Origin: Mesostigma viride
Lineage: Eukaryota > Streptophyta > Mesostigmatophyceae > Mesostigmatales > Mesostigmataceae
DNA length: 64,000 bases
Direction of reading: 5' to 3'
NCBI GenBank assembly: GCA_009746045.1
Contig: RPFO01000231.1
Coordinates: 1,282,340-1,346,339 of the forward strand
Shown here piece after piece: positions 34,501 to 46,500 of this stretch. Every line of letters starts with the position of its first letter. Position 1 is the stretch's first letter. The notes below the pieces were generated by a model that saw nothing but the letters and a program-made list of their open reading frames with translations, was not told where the DNA came from and did no database searches. The translations under genes and the position numbers were made by a program.

Positions 34501-37500
34501 AGCCCCCCCCCCCCCCCCCCCCCCCCCCGGCCTCGGCCGCTTTGCGGCCTCGGCCAGGACCCCTACCGGAATTACCGGAACCCCCCCACCCCTGACCAAA
34601 AACACTGCGGGCTATCTGACTGTGCAATGTGGGCAGGGCCAAACTGTACATCCATTAGTAACACAGTACTCATCAATGGTTTAAAAACAAATAATGTGGG
34701 GGTACACAGCATAGCAAAGCAACAGATTCTGCAAACTCAAAAAAAAGCTGAGCAGTCTCCGATAAGATACCATTCCTTGAAACCTCTGAATCCATTCTTG
34801 AAAGCTTTTAGAAGCCGCCTGTCCCTAGCCGTTGACGCCCACTTGCCCAGCTCTCTCCTACGGCCCCTGGCTCTTTTTTATATTTTCATCCCCAGCATTT
34901 TGTGTGTGTCCCTTTTTCCACAGACAACTAAGCGTTCCTCCTTGCGAATACAGCGGCTCCATGCTGTTTTCGTAGTCCGCAGCGCCGCACCCCCCCGTTC
35001 CTCCTTATTGGAATCCAATACTACTTCTCGGGCTGACAGCAGGGGTGGAATTGTCAGCTTTGACATCACTTTGAATAGCCTCCTTTTCTTTCTGTGCATT
35101 AGCATGCTGGCAGAGAGTTTGGTTACTTAAACCACCGGCAGTATCCAGTTAACAAACATGCAAGCAGCTGCTCGCTTTCCTTAAAGATCCGCAGTTCCGG
35201 TTATAAAGTCTTGTGCGGCCTGGCACCCCCAGTTCTATTAGGTATTCCTCCGCCCTCCGGTGGCTTAAAAGAAGCATGCACGCCCCAATATTTACTATCC
35301 GTTTTCTAGCGCAATAGTAGCCCTGTATATCACCGTAATCAGACTTGCTGTTGCGGCGCTGCTGCCCTTTCTCGCAGCCTTTTTTCGTGCAAGGGCGAAC
35401 GCCGGTATCATGACTGCCCAGCACCTCCTGACAAAAACATTACAAGTGTGCCTACGGACTGACACCAAGAAAGGAATGTACCAAGTATTCACCACTTCGC
35501 TACGGGGCAAACGTAGGTATCAAGCAGCACAACATGGAATCTTGCTTAGAATCTGCATGTAGGGCCAGCGGTTCAGCTCGCTGCCTGCCGACTGCAAAAC
35601 TCGGCCTTGTCAGTGGCGGGGCCCCCCAGACACCAACCGGACGTGTCCGGACGGCCGCGTGGCCTCCGGACGCATGCGCCCGGACGGCCCGGCGGCCTCA
35701 GGACATTCGGACACAATGTCCAGATTTGGACCGTTAGCAGAAACACTTGAGGAGGTGGTCAGGATGAGCCACATCCCGAGGCCGCAACTCTAGCGCCTCG
35801 CTATGTATTGTGTAAATACTGCTGGAAAGCAATGTAATAATCAACGCACTCAACCGCACCTGTTGACGTGGAATTAGAATAGGGCAGTAAAATAGCAAAG
35901 GCGCCAGGGCATAGGTGGAGGGCTGGCGGCCAGAAAAAGCCGCTGCCACCCAGCGTGCATGCGGTCCAGGTGCCAGTACCCAGTGGCGGACGAGGTCGGG
36001 GTAATAGGTGTAGACAGGCCTTTGCGTGCTGGCATACATCCCCGACCACGGCGGGCATGGTAGACCTGTAGCAGAAATCCACTCACATAAAATTACTTCC
36101 GCGTCAGCTGGGTCAGCAGGGCCAGGTGGCGCCCCCGGTTGGCAAGAACGGTACCCGAGTATATGGTTTGGGCTCCAAAATACGTGGCCCCAAAATACGT
36201 GACTGTTGCAGTGCATCCATATGAGAACGCCACTTTAGCATGGTTAACATGAAAAAAGCTTGTCATTTCCAACTTATTTCCGGAGTATAGCACGCTCGGA
36301 AATGGCTGACGGCGGTATGGCTGACGGCGGAGCTCAGATCTTTTGCGTCTGAGCCCCAAATTCGGTCAGACCATTTGCATTCGATGCGCTTTTTTCAGAC
36401 GCACACGCCAGTATAATTGGTTACGGCTGAAACGCAGTATTGCCAAAGTTACGCACGTGACCAGCTATGACGACTACCAAAGCAAAACGAGGGCTGGAAA
36501 AGGAGCTGGCACAGCTTCCCAGCGCCCAGCCCAACCCTCTCGCCCTCGCCATTGTTCAGCCGACAGGCTTACCCGCCAAACCCTCGCCAAGCGCCTCGCC
36601 TGAACCCAAGAAACCATGCCACGATCGCCACAAATGGAGCCAATACTTGCCCGGCGACGGAATGTTCTCCCTCGTCGAGTGGCAGAGACTGTCGCCGCAG
36701 GAATGCGTCGAGGTTCTCGAGTTCCTCGTACAGGAACGGAAGCTCTTTGTGACCCTGAAGGGGGGGGCGGCTATCGACTACCGCGACACGTCCTGGCTCT
36801 ACACCTTTGACGAACCAAGCCAACGCCTGTTTATCTTGACCAGCCACTACCAGCGCTGAGTCGGCGACATCGGCCGAGCGATCAACGCCAGCCTCGCACA
36901 GCCGGCTGCCCCATCGGCTCCCTCCCTCTGCAAGGATGACATCCGCGCAGTGCTGGAGGAGCACGTGACCTGGCCGCTGGCCGAGAAGCTGACATCGCTG
37001 AACACCACGCTCAACACGGTGGAAGCCCGGGTCTCCAACGTGGAAACCAAGGTTGTCCACAAGCTACAACCCCAGTTCACGGCGCTACACACCGCGGCGC
37101 AGGCTTCGGAAACGCATGCTGCACTTGTCTCTCGCCTTAACCAGGTGGAGGGCAAGTGTGGCGTGCTCCTGAAGAAGCTTGAGGCCATCACCGCCCACAC
37201 CGAGGCCCTGGCCACACAGGTCCCCAAGATAGCGGAGCAGACGGCCACCATTGCATCCCAGCCACCCCGGCAGGATGCTGGCGACCTCCCGCCGCTCTCC
37301 TACGCGGACCTGCTGCGGTCAGCGACGGCCTCCACCACCGACGCCATCGCCACAAAGCTCCAGGAGCTGGAGGACCACCGCCAGGCCCAGCAACGGGAGG
37401 TCACCGACCGCGCTCGCCGCGAGTGCCGAGTGGTGCTACGTCGCTTCCCCCAGAAGCCAGGTGAGACGTCAACCTCTCTTGCTGACGAGCTCAAGAACCA

Positions 37501-40500
37501 GCTTCTTACCCTCATGGGCCTGGTAGGTGAGGTAGAACTGCGTGGGTGCCACCGCCTTCCCCACTCACGGGACAAGGCGGCTCCCCCACCAGTCCTACTC
37601 ACCTTCCCCTCCCCTGAGGATAAGCAGCGGTTCCTCTCTCGTCGCAAGCGGTTGCACGACCTCACCTGGACGCTGGATGACGACCTCACCCCCGCTCAGC
37701 AACAGCAGCGACGCGACCTACAGGTGGCCGGAATACCTCCGCCATAAGCAGGACCCCCAGAAGCCCAAGGTGTACTGGAGGGGCGGGGACCTGATGATCA
37801 CCCACAAGATGTGGACGCCCCCAGCGGGCTAGAATAGCAATAGCCCTAGCTTGTAACCATTGGCGTCACTGCCGCTAAGGCAGCCATGCCTAGAATGTTG
37901 CCTAGCTGTGCCAACACACCTAGTCACGTGTCGCCAACGCACGGTACACAACCAGCCATAGCCTTAGCCTAGTCCTAGTACAGCCATGCTACGCCCTGGC
38001 TATGTTCAGATTATTTGCCCACGCTCCTTGCTATGATATGCTCACATGGGTCTTATTGCACCCACAGACTGCCGGATCGTTAGCGTGTCCGTTTAGCTAG
38101 CGCGCCCGAATGCAGCTGGGGCATGCCTTTGGCATGAAGGAGACTGGGGGTCTCTGCCCTTTCTCCTGTAGTGCACACACAGGGATTAAAAGCACTTCGG
38201 TGCTCCGTGACTCCCCAACGGGAGCACGAGTTTAGTTAATTAATTAATTAATAGCACGCTCGTTTATGACTTTGATACGTATTGGTTCAGAATACTCTGT
38301 ACTGCATGTATTTGGTGTGCTTGTTGGTTAACAACACGGGTATGTGCCCTGCATTTAATCCTATCTAAAGAACTCGGCAACCGGCACGCAGTAGCCTGGC
38401 AGCCATCTTGTCGGTGGGAACCAGCCATTGGGCAATCTGCAGCTAGCCATTATGAAGAGCTACTAGGAGTCGACGATGAGGCCTGCAGCCGCAGGAAAAG
38501 TCCTTGTTGCAAAATGCCAAGATGCTTCGTCACGGAAACCGGTCCATATTAGGATTTCTGATTTGTTCTGTCGTGTTCACCTCATAATCCCACTCAAGAC
38601 TTTCGGCATGGCTGCTAAAATTGCTGTTACACTGGCCTGCCCCCACCTCGACTCGTGATTTTGCATATCAGACCTTCCCCTACGTTGAACTTGCGCGTCC
38701 TGCATATGCTGACATAATCATGCATTATTGTTGGCTTTCGCGCCTTACTGTACCACTAATTATTCCTAAGCCCAGCCAAACATTTTGTGAAGCTTGCGCT
38801 TGATAGAAAGCACTCTTCACATCTAGTTCTAGTAGAATTTTGGATGGGTCAAAGTGAACGCCGCGCCAAGACCCCAGTCAGGACCTTCAGGCACCGCACG
38901 GCCCGCTGGTACCCCGCAAAATTTGAAGTCCAGTCCGCATACCTAAGAACTACGCGTATACACCGCCGAGGAGTTCGGTACGCGTACTCACGTATTTTTG
39001 CGGCTCAGTGCGTCGTATTTGCCAACCCTGGTGGCGCCCACGCCACGGAGACGGCCACCGCGCGCCGGCAAGCTGGCAAGGTAGAAACAGTGTTCACTGT
39101 GCCCTCCAGAAGGGCAAAGTCCAGAGGGCGACGCGCCCCCTCAGGCCCAGGGGGGGGGGGGGGCTGGGATGCACGTCACCGCACCGGGTGGAGTCAGGAA
39201 CCCAGGCGCCGCGCCGACTGGTCTTTCTCAGAGGGGTAGTTGGCAGAAGCCACCCAGACCCAGTGGCTGTGCAGGTCGCCAGCCAGTGACAGGGCGCCGT
39301 AGCGCCGAGCCAGCTGGTTAGGATGGTAGGAAAACGAACGCCCTCTCACAAACGCCCGCACCACAGCACTGGAGTCCACGAGCCGGACGACCCGCTTACC
39401 TGAATACACGTTGGCTACCCCTGCCACCTGGAAGACAGTTCCGTACAGCGGTGGCCACCACCCAGCAGGCGGTTAGTCCCCCTCCTCCATGCGCACCAGG
39501 TCCCAGTCCTCACCAGATGTTAAGGCTATCGTCCGCCACCCCCACGCTTCGCGCCGGTTTGCCAGCCGGGCACATCCGGCTTGAGGTAGGTCCCTGTAGA
39601 CCACCCCACCGCTGGAGCTGCTCGCGTCCTTGCGACGACCCGGTCAGAAAGGGGCCGGGCATTGGCAGCCTTCAAGAAGGGGGTGATGTCGATAGCTGTC
39701 TGCAGCTCCTGTCAGGCCCCCACAATGAGCTGCCAGCGGCACCCAGGCAGGGAGGCATTAATGGCTGCTTGCGGCCGATACGTCTCAGACCACACCGGGA
39801 GCATGGGGCGGCAGAGCAGATGCATTCACACCCACTTCCCAAGAACAGAAGTTAGTTCGTGGTAGTCTGTGAATCCGCAAGCCAAGATTCTATGAGTAGC
39901 GGCCGCTACTCATAGTATCGCCGGCGATAACGGCCACCACACGCTAAGGAACAGGCACCAGGTCACCATCTCTTTGGTGGATGACACCCACCACCTGCAC
40001 ACCAGTCTGCTCAGCTGGCGCCGGTACCACCTTGTCAGACTTCTGAACCAGCTCAACGGCGGCGTTGGCAGCCTGAACACGATATAGTTGCCGATTCACT
40101 CCATCCACCGAAGCACGGTGGTTGAAATGGAGATCGCCAGTCGTATCGGCATGCATATGTACCTTGCAGATGATCCTGCTGAGATTCGAAACAGGGCAAG
40201 GGCGCCAGGGGCGCAGCAGGGTCCTCTTCCAGCTGAAGGCGGACGGTCTGCCCCGCCTCATTAGCATCTACCACCCAAATCAGCGCTGACATGTCGATGC
40301 TCAGGCCACTAGCCTTCAACGTGGGCTTGGGGCCACAGTGGTACAGCACGGACTGGTGCACGCACTGGGCCACTGCAACGGCCAGCTTGTTTCCCATTTC
40401 CCAGCACAACATCCACGGCCACACTTTCCGACGCGGCCCAGTAAGGCCCACAAGATCCGACCACGCCGGCATCCATGCACAGCACCGCCGCATCCAAGTA

Positions 40501-43500
40501 GGCATGCGGAGTCTGTTGTAGTAGGAATCCAAATCTGATACGCCCCCAAAACATCCTCCCCAGCGCGCCTGGGCAGATCGCAAATCAGGCCAAGGTGTTG
40601 CCAAAAACTGGGCATGGGATCTGGTGATGGCATGTTGCCACGACGGTTGTCCACAATCAGCCGTATTCGGAGGGGGGAGGATGGAGGGGGGGAGGGGGGG
40701 GGGGGGAGTGAGAGAGAGATGTATAGAGATACTACATCAGGGCTCATGCCAGGATTACAAATACAGCACACACTCATGAAGGGGAAAAATGTCGGATGCG
40801 CATCCCTATCTTCTTGCATGACACTGACTAGGCGTCCATGACTGACATGGGACAAGAAAGCAATCACCTCTGTAGAACGGCAATAACCTCATAAAATTGT
40901 AAATAACTAAACCAAGGGGGGAAAAAGGTAACCCATGCAGGAACGAGGGGATGGTTAATGCAAGGCATGGCTAACTTATTTCAAGTCATAGCGGCTAGTC
41001 ATCCAGATGCCACACCTCGATCATTCATCGCACAGCAGTTATTATTAGAAAGAAAGTGCAAAATTTGTGTCAGCAAGTTAGGACTTATCAATGGCAAACA
41101 CGACATGCAGTTCAACAAAGGGCTATTTACTGCAAAGAAGCCACCAAGCAGTTGTCAACAGCCAAGGAACGCATAAGCATATGACCACTCCGTTGAAGTA
41201 GACAGAATCGGATAGGAAAATTGCAATGTTCCGCAAAGGTAAAAGCAGGAGGAAAGCCTTTCAGGATGGTACGCAAGGCAAGGCAAGTTGCGCAAGGGAA
41301 CAGATACGTCCCGCACGATGCTCACCATCAATTCTCGACACTCGACAGCGCTTTACCAGCTGACCACGATCATGCCTGTGCCATTGTTATGCGGACTCAG
41401 TCCAACAAAATCAGGCATGCACAGATACATGAGCAAAATCAGAGCAGAAAGGCCAACACAGATGCATCCACCATGCCGAGCACTGCCCTGGTCGATGAAA
41501 CAGCCCGATGGAAGACCTGCCCTTTTGCACAGCACACGCCCAAGCATGAACTCAAAAACTACCTCTCTTAAGCCCCCTCTTACAAAAAGATCACGGAACT
41601 GACGGACTCATCGATACTGTCGCGATTTTACTTGCAGCAAGCGGCTGTTTAAGTGTGCAAAACGAGTGCTGACGTCACGATAGGCCTCCAAAAGCTAATC
41701 GTTAACAAGGACTGCTTGCTCACCCGGTTCAGTGATGAACAGCTTCCAGAACTCGAATCTCTACCAGCGAACAGGATGGAACGTAGACAGTACCCCGGTG
41801 TTTTTCTCTCATCCCCAATATTTCCCTAAACGACACATATTTGAAGACCCCGCAACTGCTGAATTCCGTGAGTGTTTGGTCATCTCCCCATCACCTACTC
41901 CTTTCCATGATCCCTGCGACAGCCACATACTCTCGCTGCATGGCGTTAACTCCCAGCCCCATGTGTGGACCTCCCCCCACCCCTTAGCTGATATGTGAAA
42001 ACACCAAGTCCTCTTCTGCCTCATGACTTTGTGAGCGTTGAGCGTTCCCCCCCCAATCGTGCACGGCCTCGCGGCTCGTGACCGGCAGCGCAGGACGGAA
42101 CGGTCGGAAACGGCGTATCTTGTGCCGAGAAACTGACAGTAACAGGAACTAGTATTCACCAATGACAGCCACGGGTAACGTCATTTTTTCCGTGCTGCCA
42201 GACCCTAGAAAACGCTTGGTCCTGCCTCTGCCTGACAACTAGTTTCAAGAGCAGGGGATAAATTGTGGCGGCAACGATTTCTGATGATTGGCTTACTGAC
42301 TCACTGACAGCTGACAATCACTTGACGGATAGTAACTGCAGCAACTAGGCAGTGGGGACATTCTACTCAAGAATGTTCTGTTCGGGCTAAAGCGCAGAAG
42401 TAGCTGCCTGTCAATAAATGGAATAATGATACACTGTACGGTGCCGGCAGCGGTTTATTCCCACGCCGGTACGGTAAACTGACTGACGACAGTGCCGCTC
42501 TTCGTTGCGCCCGGCCTCCCCGTTGGCTGGTAGACCGTTGTTCCAACGGTGAGGCGAGTGTCACGAAAAATCAATTGCGACAAGGCAACACAACACTGCA
42601 CCTAGCCGCACCATTCCATAAACGCCTTATGCAGCCATATTAGGCCAGAATAGACACGGCATTTCCAATTCGGGATTTGCGCTATTACAGTCACTTTCCT
42701 TGCAGCACTTGCAAAAGACTTGGTGTTGAACCTGGAGCATCTTGAGGGAACTTCCAAAATGGGCATACTTAGGCCCAGTTGATCCGCTTTTTGTTCCGCT
42801 CTTTGAGAATACAACGTCCCCTACATTGTGCTTGCGCTGACCTTGCTTTCAATATGGGTCCTTGCAGTATCGACTATCGTTAGCGCAAAATCAGAGCCGC
42901 GTAGGCCAATCCTCATAATGCATCAAGCAACACTGGGGTCAGTCAACTGGACTGCATCAACAGTCATCCCGTGGACCGTACTTGGAGTGCATCCGATCTT
43001 TTTTCTTCTGAAAAGCGTTGGTGGATGAAACATTCGCTGCGGTCTGTTTTCCTGTATTTATGAAAAATCTTATTTACCCCCACGAGGTAGCTGACAAGGC
43101 ATCGATTACAAGCGGCCGTAAGTACCCCGTTTAATTAAAAGGATTGTTCTGGCGTCTATCCCTCTTCTCCCGCCTAGGGCCTTCGTCACTCTCACGCTCA
43201 TGTACGTGGCCTCGCTGTTTTTGTGCGTGCGCATGCCATGGTGCCTGGCTATCATTTGTTTCCTCCTCGCTGAACTACATGTATCCCCAATCTTGTTTAT
43301 CACCCCGTTTCAGGTGCTATCAATGGTGTCCAGTGCGCTGTTCACCTACTCCTATAAGGAGAGAGCTAGTTCTCATGCCTCGTTGATGGGCACGCATGCC
43401 TGCTTGATCTGGCATACGTTTGTATGCAATCTCAATACGTTCGCATTTCTCGACTACTTCAATAATTTCTTCATCACGCTCTTTGTGTAATTACCCATGC

Positions 43501-46500
43501 TTTTCAATATACTCTCAGGAGTTATAAGATGTGAGTGAGCGGTAATAGCAGTGGTGCATGCGACTCATGCGTTATCTTGCATGTGTTATTCATTGTGAGG
43601 CCTCAATTTCCTCGTAGTCTTCCATGCGTGTCAGTCTTGCGTGTGGACGTATGTGCTTTTCAGCACATTATCAGTTTTATCAATGCCATGCTTTGTCTCG
43701 GAGTCAATGCCATGCCTTTATCAGTTACGCGAGGTATTTTTATTTGTATTTAAATGATTAGTTCTCTCTGGAACGATGAAGTTACCTTCGATGGCTGCTC
43801 CATAGGGTCCTTGATTGATTGAAATAGGAGCTATACATAAAAAGATTTTGCACCTCTTTGTCGAAGTGTATGTAGCAGCCCAAACTGATGCTGCAAGAAG
43901 GCAAGGAGCCGTGTCGTGCTGCGTCTACTCTTGTATGTCACTACACTGTTTTCAGGCTGAACACCTCCGATAATGGGGGCCCATGAGCATACCGGCCATA
44001 AGCAGTGTCCTGGTGCTCATATAGACAGCGCCCATGTACTGTCCATGTGCAGGACCATACATCAGAGCAGCCGAAGACATAGGGTCCCATCCTTCCGTCT
44101 CCAAAGATTCTGTTTTTCCTGCACATACGGTGTGCTTTTTCGTCACTGCCCGGCAGGTCCCTGAACAACAACAGGCTGGTTGGCACGATCCCACCGGAAC
44201 TGAGGTCTCTACCAAATCTGTATGAACTGTAAGGGTCCTGTCAACCCCAATCCTGTTTGCAAGCTGTCAATTTTGCTACGACATCATAAAGTGCTTGCAA
44301 TGGTTGCTGTACAGTATGCCATGATATTGTCATGACAAGTACTCTCTGGAATGATGAAGTTACCTGCAGTGGCTGCTAGGGTCCTTGCTTGAATTTGAAT
44401 AGGATTTATACATAGCAATTGGTTGCTCCACTTTGTCAAATTGTACGTAGCAGCCCAAGCTGATGCTGCAAGAAGGCAAGGAGCTGTGTAGTGCTGCGTC
44501 TACTCTTGATGTAACTACATTTTTTTTCACACTGAACACCTCCAGGAATGGGGGCCCATGAGCATACTGGCATTAGCAGGGCCCTGGTGCACATATAGAC
44601 AGTGCCCATATCCTGTCCATGTGCAGGACCATACATCAGAGCAGCGGATGACATAGGGTCCCATCTCCCCGTCTCTAAATAATCTGTTGTTCCTGCACTC
44701 ACGGTGTGCAATTTTGTCACTGCTCGGCAGGTACCTGAACAACAACAAGCTCTCTGGCACGATCCCACCGGAGCTGGGGTCTATATCACAGTTGGAACAA
44801 CTGTAAGGGTCCTGTAAACCTAAATCCTGTTCGCAAGCAGTCAGTTTTTTTATGACATCATAAAGCTCTTGCGATGGTTGATGTACAGCATATCATGGTA
44901 TCGATGACAAGTTATTTCTGCAACGCTGAAGTTCCCTGCAATTGCTGCTAAGGTCCTTGCTTGAAATAGGATTTATGCAGTACAATGTGTTGCACCACTT
45001 TGTCAAATGGTAGCAGCTTACCAGCCCAAACTGATGGTGCAATCAGGCAAGGAGCTGTGTAGTGCTGCGTCTACTGTTGTACTACGGTAACTGCACTGAC
45101 TTTGTTGTCATGCAGATCACCTCCAACAATGGGGGCCATGAACATACTTCCCATGAGCAGGTCCTGGCGCCCATTCACACAGCGCCCACATCCTGTCCAT
45201 GTGCAGGACCATACATCAGAGCAGCCGATGACCTAGGTTCCTATTCTCCCGTCTCGCAATGATCTGTTGGTCCTGCACATACGGTGTGCCCTTTTGTCGC
45301 TGCTTGGCAGGGTCCTGAACAACAACAGGCTGGGTGGCACGATCCCACCGGAGCTGGGGTCTCCATCAAATCTGAACACTCTGTAAGGGCCGTCTCAACC
45401 CAAATCCTGTTTTGCAAGTTGATTTTGATGCTTGGCTATCTATGACGTCATCAAGTGCTTGCGATGGTTGCTGCATGATATTGATGACGATTTTTCTCTG
45501 GAACGCTGAACCTGCAATGGCTGCTAGGGTGCTTGCTTGGAATAGGATTTTTGCAAAACAATATGCTGCACCACTTTTTCAAGGTGTAGAAGCACATGAA
45601 TTGAATTGGTTGTATGCCATTCCGTCAGTGCTGGGTTAGCAACTAATTTGTTTTTCAGCCCTTTTGACGGTTCTATGTGGCTGTATACAATACATAACTG
45701 TGTGGCAAATGTGGCACGGTTGGCTGCTTAGGCGCGCATGACCCACGCACGTACCAAATATTCGAGAAGTGGAGGACACAGGGTGCCATTCTCCCGCCTC
45801 TAAAACGTTCGTGGTCCTGCCATGGTGTCTTCCAGTGGTAGATTGTGAGGATTATTTGCTGAGTTTGTGGCCAACTAGAGGAGCGAGTTCAACAAGTCGC
45901 GCAGTCCAGCTGCTATGTTGTGTGCCGGGCCCCTGTGAAGCTTGGCATGCTTCAACCATTTTGCTTGGCACTTTTCCGTGAGGAAAAAGCTTAAACCATC
46001 ATTTATGTTTGTTCTGCTGCAAACCAGCACCCCATTGTAAGCCTGTTAAATATGCGCATTTTTTGTGGCATGGCTACCACATGGTTGGCCTAGTTTTCAA
46101 AAGATATCCAAGGTGTGCATACCGCGAGGCCCCGTGTGCCTTCCGGTTGGCTAGGCACCCTAGTTTGAAATTCACATTTGTCCCTCTTGAAGCGTTGCTG
46201 CGGTGGGCGTTATTCATTTGCAGGGTGGTCACATACAACCCTCTGATATGCGGAGCCAACCCGCTGGGGATAAGCGTGGACATGACCGGCACGTTCGGTC
46301 TGAACTGCCCTGGTGCGTGTTTTCTTCAGCTTCTCAGGGTGCATTTTCCGCGCCCTTCATTCTGATGGACTTGGGCATATGCGGCTGCATGCAGGCGCTA
46401 GTCTTATCCAGCAAGATCCTTTGTGTGTGTCAGAGCTTGAAAGTAAGATGGATGAGTTCTTGCGGAAGGTCTTACTCCTAGCTCCCTGGGCTTGGTAATC

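Larger units (their letters stand above)
32328..34607. mobile_element. hAT-superfamily non-autonomous element
   Basis: The terminal inverted repeat is CAGTGTTTTTG at the left (32328-32338) and CAAAAACACTG at the right (34597-34607), 11 bp and perfect. The 8-bp target duplication cgggctat lies on both sides (32320-32327, 34608-34615), and the unoccupied target is seen at 4806-4813. CAGTG termini with 8-bp duplications are the hAT signature. Subterminal cgaccggt repeats occur near the left end. No transposase catalytic or dimerisation region was recognised. Confidence 0.88.
31790..43750. other. Long spacer of gene 2 (possible giant intron), copy 2
   Basis: Colinear with 4250-12520 except for a hAT insertion and an L1-like insertion, and the absence of the 0.4-kb insert at 4.9 kb. 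No LRR exon is present. If gene 2 is intact, this forms an intron of about 12.5 kb between exons 31584 and 44157. Confidence 0.5.
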
